Shown here piece after piece: positions 25,566 to 36,733 of a DNA stretch of 64,000 nucleotides. The position numbers and the translations under genes are program-made. The first letter of the stretch is position 1, and every line of letters begins with the position of its first letter. The DNA lies in NCBI GenBank assembly GCA_033439265.1, contig JAVTVX010000013.1:20626500-20690499 (forward strand), in the 5' to 3' direction. The DNA is from Dillenia suffruticosa (lineage: Eukaryota; Streptophyta; Magnoliopsida; Dilleniales; Dilleniaceae). Under the pieces are notes generated by a model. It ran no database searches, had not been told where the DNA came from, and saw only the letters and a program-made list of their open reading frames with translations.

Positions 25566-28138
25566 GTTACCTATGGCCAACACCGGAACGTTTGTGGAGG
25601 GCGATATTGTTGGGGGCTACCTTACACCGTCTTTGGGTGATAGTTAATTCCTCCACCAAAGAGAAAAAGAAAAGGATAGATACATACAACTACACCATAA
25701 TTAAAGAATAAAAAAGATGAGAGCAGAGACAATGAACCAAAAAGTAAAGGGATGTGCAGATGGGTTTGATATTTGAATCAGGCATTTTGCTGGTGGTAGC
25801 CCTCCCATCGCAGTGGAGCGGCTATCCATTTTGTTATCTTCCTTCCACCTTCTTTTTCACCAAAAAATTTAAAGGAAATTGTAAAAAAAAAAAAAAAAAA
25901 AAAAAAGTTCAAGAAGATTTGACGAATGTTGAGCTTTATTTCATAGAAAATTATTCAATAGGATGGGCTGTAAACTTGTCGCTCACAAAAATACAGATAA
26001 TAATTATTTTTTTCATTCAAATTACCAAAAAAAAAAAAAGTCATTGTAAAATATAAATTTGCTTTATCATATAAAGCGACATCAAGCCTCAATATTTTGT
26101 TTTTTTTTTCGTATTTCCATTAACAAGAAATTAAATGAAAAAAAAATAATTATGATATTTTTGGGGTACTTATTGAATATATATAGTGATTATAAAAAAA
26201 TAATTAATTTTGAATATAGACCGGATGAGTTACTAGTCTGATACGTAACCCATTATACCCTACTTTAAAATTTTGTCTTAATGATTAGTTTTAATTATAT
26301 AGTAATAATACTTGTTCTACAATTTTCTAATTTTTTTATTATTATTTTAAAATTAGAAAGAGTCTAAAATTAATAGGTAAAATTTTTATTAGTGAACTTA
26401 GGTGCACCAAGTAACTCCAAAATCATGTATGATAATGAATTATAATTCAATTGATATCGTTTCTCCTCCGTTGTAAAAGTCTCCAATCCACACATCTCTA
26501 GGTACCAAAAAAAAAAAAAAAAAAATCACGTCCTCTCTGTTCTTCCATCTTATCTCCATGGTCATGTTCTCTTGTTCTTCTATTTTTATTATACTTTTTA
26601 TCACAAACAATTACAGAAGTCTCATTCAAGCAAAATAATAAAAGTCATAGAATTCTATTTAAAATATTTATCCCCTTCAAATTTACAGAATTGTTAATTT
26701 CAATATTGATCATTTAAGTTTAGCTAATTAAAAATATAAAATAATATGAATATAAAAAATAGATGAATATTATTGTAAGACCATATTAGAGAATAAAAAT
26801 AATATAGAAATATAAAATCTTATACTTAATTACTTCAATGGAAAATTATAATAAGTTGTATTTATATAAAAAATTTATTATTATAAATATAGAAACAATT
26901 ATTACAAATATAAAAATATAAAAATAAGAAAAAATTAAATATGCATTAAAATCAAATCAATTATTAATTTAATTTTTATATATAACATATTTACTAATTT
27001 CTCTCCTCAAACTTAATACGACGTAGTTAAAATTACTTGAATTTAAAAAATGTGATAGGTGTATGTTGGGGTGACCCAAAAACATGTTTTAGCAACTCTA
27101 AAGAGCGGCTTTTTCTAAAAGGGACCATGAGTCTTCTAGCGATAGCTCTTCTGAAGGCACGCGTAGACGTGGAAATAACCCTTTTGGAAAGGAAACTCGA
27201 TGACAAATTAAAAATATAAAATAATATTAATATAGAAGATAAATAAATATGGTTATAATATCATATTAAAGAAAAAATAATAATATAATAATATAAAATC
27301 TAACACATTGTTTTTTAGATATTTATATAAAAAATCTATTATTACAAATATAGAAATAATTATTATAAATATAGAAATTTAAAAATAAAAAAATTAAATA
27401 TATATCAAAATTAAAAGTTTCCTTTTATTTAGCAAAAGAAATATAAAAAAGAAAAATAAAGAAAAAAAGAAAGAGAAACTAGTTCTATTATAGGATCCCA
27501 ATGGTATTTTAAGCGGGGATAACTTAGAACGGTGAAACTTCCACTCTCACGAGTACACATAAATAAATTGTACTTGCTTCCTCCAATGAAAACCTATGTG
27601 AAAACGGATGTGTCAACAGCTGGCAGGTTGGCAAGACTTCCGACTTTAAACAGATAGAAACTATAGGCGAGGAATAAGAAAAGAAGAAAGGGTTAGAATT
27701 GGGAAAGAGAAAATTTTGCATGAAAAACTCGATTTACAGGATGGATGAATGGCTTTCTTGGTTCTCATTATTTGTTACCAAATGTTCTTCCTTCCCTATT
27801 CTTGCCCTTTACCAAAACTGGAACCTGTCGCTAGAGAGTGAAGAGAAAAAAAGGAAGGGAAAGAGTGTAGGGAGAGGAAGAAGAGAGAGGGGAAGAACGA
27901 GGAAATAATGAGTACTACTGCTGTATTTAATAGAGAATATTTGGTATTAAAAGTAAATCAATAATATTTTGATTGTCAGAATACTTTACTTGCTATTTTT
28001 TTTATATTTCTATATTTATAACGGTGGAATATTTTAATACCCAATTTAAATGTAATAGTGTTATTGAAGAAATGAATGAATAGGGTTTCCGCTTCTCATA
28101 CTTAATTTTGTACGACAGTATCAGTTCGCAAAAGAGAG
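25566..28138. other. Intergenic upstream of the exostosin gene
   Basis: No gene recognised. Two copies of an AT-rich dispersed repeat are at about 26735-26990 and 27205-27417. Poly-A runs lie near 25881-25906 and 26507-26525. The last few hundred bases before 28139 should include the exostosin promoter, but I cannot identify a clear TATA box. Confidence 0.5.
26735..27417. repeat. Two copies of an AT-rich dispersed repeat
   Basis: About 26735-26990 and 27205-27417 share the order ATATAAAATAATAT, ATAGATGAATAT or ATAAATAAATAT, ATCATATTA, TATAAAATCT, TTATATAAAAAAT, ATTATTA(T/C)AAATATAGAAA, AAAAATTAAATAT. A third copy is at about 16556-16825. Family unknown. Confidence 0.55.
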
Positions 28139-28709
28139 ATGGGAAACAATAGGTTGTGTGGATGTTGGACATCGGAATCTTCATCAACAAAGTTGGTTTT
28201 TATTATGATTCCTTTGATTTTAGTATTTGGGTTTGTTTCAGTATGGCGTCCTCCTTCCTTGCATTGGTTTTCTATTTCTCAGTCTTCTTCTTCTTCTTCT
28301 TCTTCTTTCATAAACTCTAGCAATTCATTTCGGGAAGAGACACTTTATAATAATACAAAGGAAAGTGTACCGTTGGATGTAGGAAAATCTTTCGAAGAAA
28401 ATCTTCCTTCTTCTGCTCCGGTTGTTGAAGAAGTTGCTGAAATTCCAAAGCCTGTAAGCATCTTTTCTTCTTTCACAGCTTAATTTTTTTCTTCTTGCTG
28501 TCAAAGCTAAGTAAAGAAATATGCCACAACTAAATCTCTATAAACCCGTGTGTCATTAATGTTTCTGCATAATCTCTTCTCTTTGAAATTGAAATGTTCG
28601 CTCTTCATTTTGAGAGAGAGAGAGAGAGAGAATTTCTAGTTTATCAGGAGCTTGTACATTTATTTACCATTTTTTGTGATTTTTCATCCAAATGAAAACC
28701 TATCTTTGC

Positions 28710-28750
<41 letters not shown>

Positions 28751-31169
28751 GGATTTTGAAGCTTCCCCTGTTTCTGCTTACAGGACAGAGTTGTAAGAAC
28801 TTTGAGAAAATGCAACTCTCATTTTTTCCAAATTTCACCTTTATTCCCCACCCCCAAAGCCCCACAGAAAGAACTTGAGTTCTGATTCATATTTCTAGCT
28901 TCTTTTGTCGAATTACACATTAATTTAACACCGGCATTAATGATTTTTATTAATAACGTCCAAAAAAAATTCCCTCCAAGTTACAACTATCTAATGAAAT
29001 TCCGTGTGTGTGTGTGTGGATGTTGGACATTTTTCTGTTTTATATTTATTTATTAATTGAACCCTTTATTTATTTAGCTACCCATTTTTCATAAATACGA
29101 ACAAAAAACTTGATGATTTTTTTCTGAAAATTTCAGGTTCTAAAGGAATAAGTAAAAAGACAATGAGTGGGAATTCCTTAAGCGAATGTGAACTTAAAAG
29201 AACCGATTTTCTTTATACATACTTATATTTCTTTTCCTTTTTTTTTGGGGGGGGGGGGGAATTCATACCCTATTTACTTGCGCGGTTGATTTACCAATTC
29301 AAGTTTCATATTGAACAAATTGTTACTCATAAATTTACACAATTTCAGATTTTGTTATTGTCTGATTACTCAAAAGTAATCATGCTTCTGTTTGGGTTTT
29401 TTTTTTCGGGGGTGTTCATATGCTATTTACTTGCACAGTTGATTTACCGATTCGTGCTTGGTATTGAACAAATTTTTACTTGGAAGCTTGCACAATTTCG
29501 GGTTTCGTTGTTGTATTGTTAGTTCACAAAGTTTTTATCCATGAATTAATCACATCTTTTTAGAGTAGATTTAGATTTTTTTTTTTAACAAGTATAGCTA
29601 TTGTCTTAATCCGTGGCATATTTCTTTCAAAAAATGAGACGTCACCCACGTAATTACTTTAACTGCTTCCGCTAATGTAACTTATATTGAGCTTCCGTAC
29701 AATGAAACTCAAGTTGTTCCTTCCATGAAGAGACCGCGAAGAAAGTATTCAAGATTAAGGAAACTTGAAGCCGGTCTGAGTAAAGCTCGAAATGCAATCC
29801 TCGAAGCCAAAAATGGTAACAACTCACAAGACCCCGATTACGTCCCACAAGGTCCAATGTATTGGAATCCACAAGCATTTCACAGGTAGACGAATGAGCA
29901 CAACGCCATATATATGTTCCAAATTCACATCACATGTTGTACACTAGGGCCTATAAATTATGACGAATGTTTTTTAAGTGCAGGAGTTATTTGGAGATGG
30001 AGAAAAAGTTTAAAGTTTATGTGTACAAAGAAGGGGAGCCTCCCGTTTTTCACAATGGTCCCTGCCAAAGCATATATTCCACGGAAGGAAATTTTATCGG
30101 TATGATGGAGATAGATAGCCAATTTCGAACAAATGATCCCGATAAGGCTCATGTGTTCTTCCTCCCCTTCAGTGTGGTAATGCTTGTAAAATTTGTCTAT
30201 GTTCCCGACTCTCATGATTTCGGTCTCATTAAGAAGACTGTCTTTGACTATGTCAACGTTATTTCTAACAAGTATCCTTACTGGAATCGAACCCTTGGAG
30301 CCGATCACTTCATGCTTTCTTGCCATGATTGGGTAAGAATACTTCATCACTGCAACCATCTCGTTTACAATAATTAGTCATCTTTTTCTGATTCGTACTC
30401 ATATGTTCTATTATTAAGTAGTTTTAGATGCCTCATTTACAACTAGAATGATTTTCGGTGGCTTTTATTGTTGTGTTGAAGCAAACTAGTACTTGCGGTG
30501 TTGCAGGGGCCAGAGACTTCAAAAGCCGTACCTAATCTATACAAAAACTCGATTCGCGTTCTCTGCAATGCAAACACGTCAGAGGGCTTTAAACCCTCCA
30601 AGGATGTGTCCTTACCGGAAATCAATTTAAGGGGCTCCATCAGCAGCCTTCTTGGAGGGCCATCCCCTTCGAAGAGGCCCATCTTGGCTTTCTTCGCAGG
30701 AGGAGTTCACGGGCCAATTAGGCCATTATTGCTCGAGCATTGGGAAAACAAAGACAACGATATACAAGTTCATAGATACCTTCCCAAAGGTGTCTCCTAC
30801 GATAAGATGATGAGGAAGAGTAGATTTTGCCTTTGCCCAAGCGGGTACGAAGTGGCAAGTCCTAGAGTTGTGGAGGCGCTTTATACTGGTTGTGTTCCTG
30901 TTCTTATTTCGGACCACTATGTGCCCCCGTTTTCTGATGTCCTAAATTGGAATTCATTTTCGGTTGAAGTTCCACTGAAAGACATTCCTAGACTAAAGGA
31001 AATTCTTACAAGCATATCATCAAGGCAGTACATAAGACTGCAAGGCAGAGGTGTGCAAATTAGGAAGCATTTCGAGGTTCATTCTCCACCCCAACGGTAC
31101 GATTTCTTCCATATGATTCTGCATTCCATTTGGCTCCGCAGGCTGAATGTTCGTATTCCTGATCAATGA
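28139..31169 (+). CDS. Exostosin-domain glycosyltransferase (GT47 family), four exons
   Basis: Exons: 28139-28453, about 29692-29885, 29984-30332 and 30507-31169, giving about 506 residues. The start of exon 2 is the least certain boundary: an AG at 29690-29691 keeps frame with exon 1, and a TGA blocks the frame upstream of about 29638. This is a type II Golgi membrane protein: a hydrophobic anchor LVFIMIPLILVFGFV lies near residues 19-33, followed by a Ser-rich linker encoded by TCT repeats. The exostosin domain shows KKFKVYVYKEGEPP, the CHDWGP junction across exons 3 and 4, LRGSISSLLGG, RPILAFFAGG, and SRFCLCPSGYEVASPRVVEA with GCVPVLISDHYVPPF. Plant members with this layout are called probable glycosyltransferases of the At3g07620/At5g03795 type and are thought to act on wall glycans in the Golgi. 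The acceptor is unknown. It is intact and sits between the two CYP duplication blocks. Confidence 0.9.
28613..28752. repeat. GA and GT/GA microsatellites in exostosin intron 1
   Basis: A GA run at about 28613-28630 and a GT run joined to a GA run at about 28709-28751. Both lie inside intron 1. Confidence 0.9.
29255..29518. repeat. Diverged direct duplication in exostosin intron 1
   Basis: Two units of about 110 bp (29255-29364 and 29408-29518) share GGGGG, TTCATA, CTATTTACTTGC, GTTGATTTACC, ATTGAACAAAT and GCACAATTTC or ACACAATTTC in the same order, with a period of about 155 bp. Both are noncoding. Confidence 0.7.
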
Positions 31170-33043
31170 CTTGTTGCGTCTTACAAATTTGCACAACGGA
31201 ATGAGCTACAATTTTCACATAGGTAGCGGAATGCTTTGCTGAAAATATTTCTCTCCATCCAATGGAACCAGCATGGAATGTACTATAATTGTGTCTAGTC
31301 TTTTGTCCAAAACATTAACATTGTTGTGCTATTAATTCCTAGAGATTGTGCCTCTTGCTGCAAGTTGCAGGTGTTGAAGTCGATGATCGGTCTCTTGGCA
31401 TCAAGGCATAATTTTCGGTGCCCAAGAGCTTTGCTCATTTTCACTTCGTGTTATCATGAAAATTCCACGATGTTAAATTAGTTGGAGAAATTACAATTTA
31501 CTGATTTAGTGTTCTTTTTTTCTATCAATTCTTTTCCAACATATCTTCCTCTTTTTTCTTATTTAATTAAAGTTCATAAACAGGGCTCTAATTCCCAACT
31601 AATATTTAGATATATGGAGTTGAGTGGCTGGGATGATCTTCAAGCGGTCATTGTTGTGCATTAATCAAACTCTTACTCGAGAAAATTAGTCCTGAAATAT
31701 TGGTGCCCTGTCCATATACTAAGCTTCCCTGCGCGTATCTCCCTTTTAATGGCAGAGGGAATCTTGTTCATGAGATACAGTATTTTAGACTTCTAAGTTA
31801 ATAGTCATAGACATTGTTTTTTCCAACTCGTCAAACATAGAATTTTTGTCATATTATACTAAAACTGTACACACGTATCTTCGGAAATTTGCTTCGTGAA
31901 ACTAAGAGGCTCTCTGAATTTTGGAGGGCTTCCTATAAGAAATTAATACAGCCCAATTCAGAAGCACGAGCTCTCTACGGTGTACCGCGGCCATCAAGGT
32001 GTGATTCTAACCTTGACCCGACACACTGTCCACATTTCCCTCCTTTGTCCGACTGGATATCCTCTCTGGATGCAGGTGCATAGTTTAAATCTTGAAACTT
32101 ATAAAGTCAAGTATTTTGATGCACTATTCAAACTGGTGCGCTATCCTAATAACTAGAGTAAATAAGAGTTTTAACAAGGCAAAAAACCCAAAAAGAAAAA
32201 AGAAAAAATCAAGGCTGAAAGTTCAAAAAACAGTGGGCCGTTTGTTCTAGGAATTGTCAAGGTTTTTCCTATTCAATATAGGCTTATACTATTAGAAAGA
32301 TCTAAAAATCTAACTTTGAATACAAAAGACAAAATAATCGGAATTGTTTTTAAGAAAAAGTTATGACTAATTTTTTTTTTTTACTTGACTATTAGTATCC
32401 GGATTTTCTAACTAATTCATTTCGAGTATTATAAAATTTAATTTATGAGTGGATTCACTTAATATTTATTTTTTTTATTTTTAAAACTCGAATTTAAAAT
32501 TTTAATTAAAAAAATCTAATTGACCCGCAACATATTGGTTATCACTAATTTATTTCCAACTTTTGAAACCTAGAAAACAATTTGGAGTTCAAGATTTCGG
32601 TATGGAGTTTGAAACCTTCCTCGAAAGCTCGAAATTAAATTTGGTGATTTTCCAACGTATATCCTTATTTTCCAACGTATATCCTTTTCTTACTTGTCCT
32701 CTTTTCTTGGCCATTAACCTTGCTTTCAAGACCCATTGGTTAAAGGGCTGCGTCAAAATTTAGTCAATCATTTTGGGGTCTTGCACATGACTTTAATCAC
32801 TCAAAAACTGCCATTTTTTTAATCGGTCCATTATATTTTGCATTTAAAAAGTAGGGTACAATAGCTTTTACATTTTTTTGTTAATCATAATTGATACATT
32901 GTACAAAAATGCATAGAGCTAATACCTAAAAATTATTTTATTAAATTTGTGTAATAATCAAAAAATACATAACGTGTCACATATTATTTAATTATTAACT
33001 CATTTAGTTTTCCTACCATTATTCCCCAAGCATGCATGCGACT
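31170..33043. other. 3' flank of the exostosin gene and intergenic DNA
   Basis: No further gene recognised. The plus-strand frame at 31889-32083 gives a 64-residue peptide with no family motif. About 32385-32560 resembles dispersed repeat sequence seen near 2870-3010 and 10400-10615. A short direct repeat (TTTCCAACGTATATCCTT, twice) lies near 32650-32690. Confidence 0.45.
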
Positions 33044-33046
33044 CTC

Positions 33047-34008
33047 CACTATCAGAAAATAGACTTTCAGCGACGGAAAAATCCGTCGCTAATATTAGCG
33101 ACAGAAAAAAATCTGTCACCGGGACAAAAAAAAAAATCGAATAAAAAATAGCGATGGAAGCGACGGACAAGGATCCGTCGCTGATTTAAGTTATGAAGAA
33201 AGAAAAAAAAAATGTATAATTGCTCATGCCCACAACCCACCCACATTTTGTGAGACTTGAACTCACGCGCAGAGATTGATATGAAAGCATTTTTGCCGCT
33301 AAACCAAATATGTTATCTAACTTTATATCTTTTTTGTTTTTACTTATTATTTTTATTTCTTATTTCTTAATAATATTAAAATAATATAAAATTATAATTT
33401 ATTATAAATTAATAAATTAATTTTATTATTACTTAAAATAAAATAATAAAAATTTTTTTAAAATAAAATAATATTATTCTTTGCAAAATAAAATAAAAAT
33501 AATAAGAATTATTAAATAAAATTAAAAAATTAAAAAATTAAAAATAATTTATTATAAAATAATAAAATAATTTTATTATTACTTAAAATAAAATAATAAA
33601 AAATTTGCAAAAATAAAATAATATTATTCTTTGCAATATAAAAAAATAATAAGAATTATTAAATAAAATTAAAAATTAAAAATTAAAAAAAATTCATCGT
33701 TAACCCGTCGATAATCCGTCACTAATTTTCCGTTGGTAATCTATCGCTAATTTTTCGTCACTAATCCGTCGCTAAAGACTGTACATACATTTTTTTATTT
33801 TTTTTCCTTCACCAATTCACCGATGGAAGTTAGCGTTATCCGTCACTGATAATTTTATAATTTTTTTAGATTTAGCGATGAAAATATTTCCGTCGCTAAT
33901 CTGTCGCTGATCTCTCGATAAAAAATCTGACATGAATCCGTCGCTATTACCGATGGATATTTTTCCGTCGGTAATTTTCTATCACTAAAACCGTATTTTC
34001 TGATAGTG
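33047..34008. mobile_element. Non-autonomous CACTA (En/Spm-type) element
   Basis: The left end is CACTATCAGAAAATA and the right end is its complement, TATTTTCTGATAGTG. The element is bounded by a 3-bp target duplication CTC (33044-33046 and 34009-34011). Subterminal regions carry many copies of GCGACGGA and TCCGTCGCTAA-like motifs in both orientations, the classic layout for CACTA transposase binding. The 962-bp body has no transposase frame. The middle is an AT-rich tandem duplication (about 33380-33535 and 33541-33690). A tRNA-like pol III box pair lies at about 33245-33312 on the minus strand. Movement would need a transposase from elsewhere. Confidence 0.92.
33380..33690. repeat. AT-rich tandem duplication inside the CACTA element
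   Basis: Two units of about 160 bp share TTTATTATTACTTAAAATAA, then AATATTATTCTTTGCAA and then AATAAGAATTATTAAATAAA in the same order. Confidence 0.75.
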
Positions 34009-34011
34009 CTC

Positions 34012-35635
34012 ACAAACGAAGATCAAACTCTGTTATTTAAACACAGTAGTTCCCTCTATTCTTTTTATCTATCGATTAAGATTTTCACACAATAATTAAA
34101 AAACAATCAAATGAATTTAATTATACAAAATATAATTTAATCTCATTTAATTACTCTTTCTCTCTCTGTTTATATTTTCTCTTTCTCAACAATTTTCTAT
34201 GTCCAGATCAATTATATTTTAGTTTTACTATCAAAATAAGACAAGAGAGATATAAATATACCTAATAAAGATGAAATTTGTGAATATCAATTAATAAATG
34301 CAGTCATTGGATTTAACATAAATACGATAAAAAATAATAATAAAGTTAGTGAAATAAATTATTTCTTTACATTTCTCAGAGTAACACAAAATTCGGAACA
34401 AAAATAACTTTAAAGAAAAAAAGGGATAAATAACTTAAAAGAAAATGATAAATAAAAAGGAAGTAGGATTAGTATTTGATTAAAGTCATTCACACTCATG
34501 TTGCCCAAAAATAAATAAATTCATTCGTAGTATAAATCCAGAATTTGAGTTCATCGGACGATGATGATCTTATTATAATGCCCACGTGGCCTTCCTCCGA
34601 TTGATAAGCCGTTTTATGGCTTTGAGATGGGAAAATATGCCCGGCATATGTGGTAGTTTCAAATTTTGGTGGGGCCCATTACAAGGAACATTTACGGCCT
34701 TTGATTTTTTGTCTTTCTCTAGATCAAGTCACACAGCTCTGTAGTGTGTTGTCCCAGCGATGCACTTTATAATATCTCTAAAAATGGAAAATGAGTCCGT
34801 GTCGATTGCCTTCTCTTGAAGTGTTCTCCTCGTATGTCGTGTAATCTGATTCAAATGAGTCTGCGTTTATTAACTTCTCAGGATCAAGTTTGTTATACTG
34901 AAACCTTTTTTTTTGTAGTAAAATATAGAGTAGAAAATCTTTAACGACATAAAAGAAAAAAACTTTTTAATTCATTTGCATACATGATGGCATCTTTTGT
35001 GTTTCTTTTGTCTTGTTATCAGTTTATTTCCACCTGGAGACACTTTCATTGGCTGTTTATGGTTTACCAACCTCTTAGTAGGGCTGCATTTCTTGACCGT
35101 TTTAGGACTGGAGAATTGACTCGATGGACATCTCTCTCTCTCTCTCTCTCTCACATACCCCTTTTTGTTCGGATGAGCATGGTGAGAATGTTTATGGGTA
35201 CGGTCAGATTGAACCTACGAATGCTGGAAAAAAGCCGTTGATAATGAGTCAAATCTTCATCACCTAGTCTGTTTTTTATTTTTTTTACAGGTTTGCACAA
35301 AGGTTGAATCCAAAATCTAAAAAAAAAAGACACTTATTTATTGCAATAATCTTACATAATAATTGGAGTAACCATTATTTGCTCGACTGCATCATGTCTT
35401 GTTGTCAGTTAATTCTCACCATCTGTCTGGTTACAGTGAGTTCATTGGCTGTTTGTAGTTTTTCCACTGTTTCTCTCTTGAACCGGAGAGAAGATTTGGT
35501 TGTTTGTGGTTTATTTACATTTGTCTCTCTCTTGAATTTAGGAGAAGATTGACAGCCCGCCATCAACTCCGGTGTGAAGCTTTGTTACCCCATACTCTCA
35601 TTAAATCTTAAATTAAAGAAAATTGACTCGATTGA

Positions 35636-35673
<38 letters not shown>

Positions 35674-36156
35674 GAAATCTTTGGACGTCTTTCAGTGCAG
35701 GTAAATCCAAGAAAAAGCAAGATCAAAAAAGCGGATGAAAGAGAGCTTTGGGGAAAGCATATATAATTACACTTGGTTTATCAGAGAGATATATTACACT
35801 TGGTTTGGACTTATTAAACTTTTACCATTATATTTATATTTACATTGTGCATATTTGACTTTCAAATGCTAATATTAGATATTTTTAAATAATAATACTA
35901 AGATTTTGAATGATAAATTTTTATAAATATTAATACGTACGGTATCCGAACAGAGAGGCACTTGTTAAGGGCTCAACAACCCTTTTTGGGCTATCAGGAC
36001 AGTGCCTCAGTCCAGCTAATTACAGTGATATTTGCATAAGGATCCACATAAGGCATTCAAAATAAAAATATATCTCATGTGGGTCTTACAAGGCATTGAA
36101 TATTGACGTACTCGAAGCACTTAAAATAAAGTAAAGCATTTATATTTTTTTGGGTT
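34012..36156. other. Intergenic, with CT microsatellites
   Basis: No gene recognised. CT runs occur at about 35131-35151 and 35637-35670. The sequence before each is related (GTCTTGTTATCAGTT or GTCTTGTTGTCAGTT, TTCATTGGCTGTTT, TTGACTCGATGGACATCT or TTGACTCGATTGACATCT), so about 34990-35151 and 35392-35670 look like an old direct duplication. Small frames here are repeat shadows. Confidence 0.5.
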
Positions 36157-36733
36157 CTACGAAGTATTGATATAGTCTTTGCTCCAAACCACATCTTTGT
36201 GAATTTCGTTGCTGTCCCTGGTTGTTTCAAAAGGTGCTATGAAATCAAAGTTATTTTTCATATCCTTAATTTGTCTTTTATAATAAATGAGGCTATAAAT
36301 GAACCAGATTAGTAAAAACAAATGTCACATCATTATAGCCAGGACGGCAAATTCTGATTTTTGACTTTTAAAAAAATATAATTTATTGACTTTGACCGTA
36401 AATTACTAAAATTTTAGGTGCAAAGCATATTATTTTGTCTCAAAACTAAAATAATTCTAATGAACAAGAGTTGACCAGCCATTTCATTGTCCAAAAGCCT
36501 CTGGAAGCAAATGACAACATCGCCTGAAAATTAATTCCAAATATGAAGCAATTGAGCATTTTTACCGGTCAGTGTAGGTTGACCATTATGCCCTTTTACA
36601 TTTTTACGTTGCATTAAGTAATTTATGAACGCAAGCTTAGCCCTTAAAAGCTATCTATAAATGAGGTGCATTATTGTAATTTACGAGAAGGTAAAAGTGT
36701 GTTTGGAAAAGGTTCTAAAATGGATTATATAAG

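Noticed and set aside
29163-29522. 119-residue frame in exostosin intron 1
   Set aside because: It spans a diverged noncoding duplication and a poly-G run, and it does not fit the exostosin domain.
31889-32083. 64-residue plus-strand frame after the exostosin gene
   Set aside because: Looks ordinary in composition but has no motif, and nothing links it to the exostosin gene.
33245-33312. tRNA gene on the minus strand
   Set aside because: Box A- and box B-like motifs are present, but I cannot pair a full cloverleaf. Kept only as a low-interest finding.
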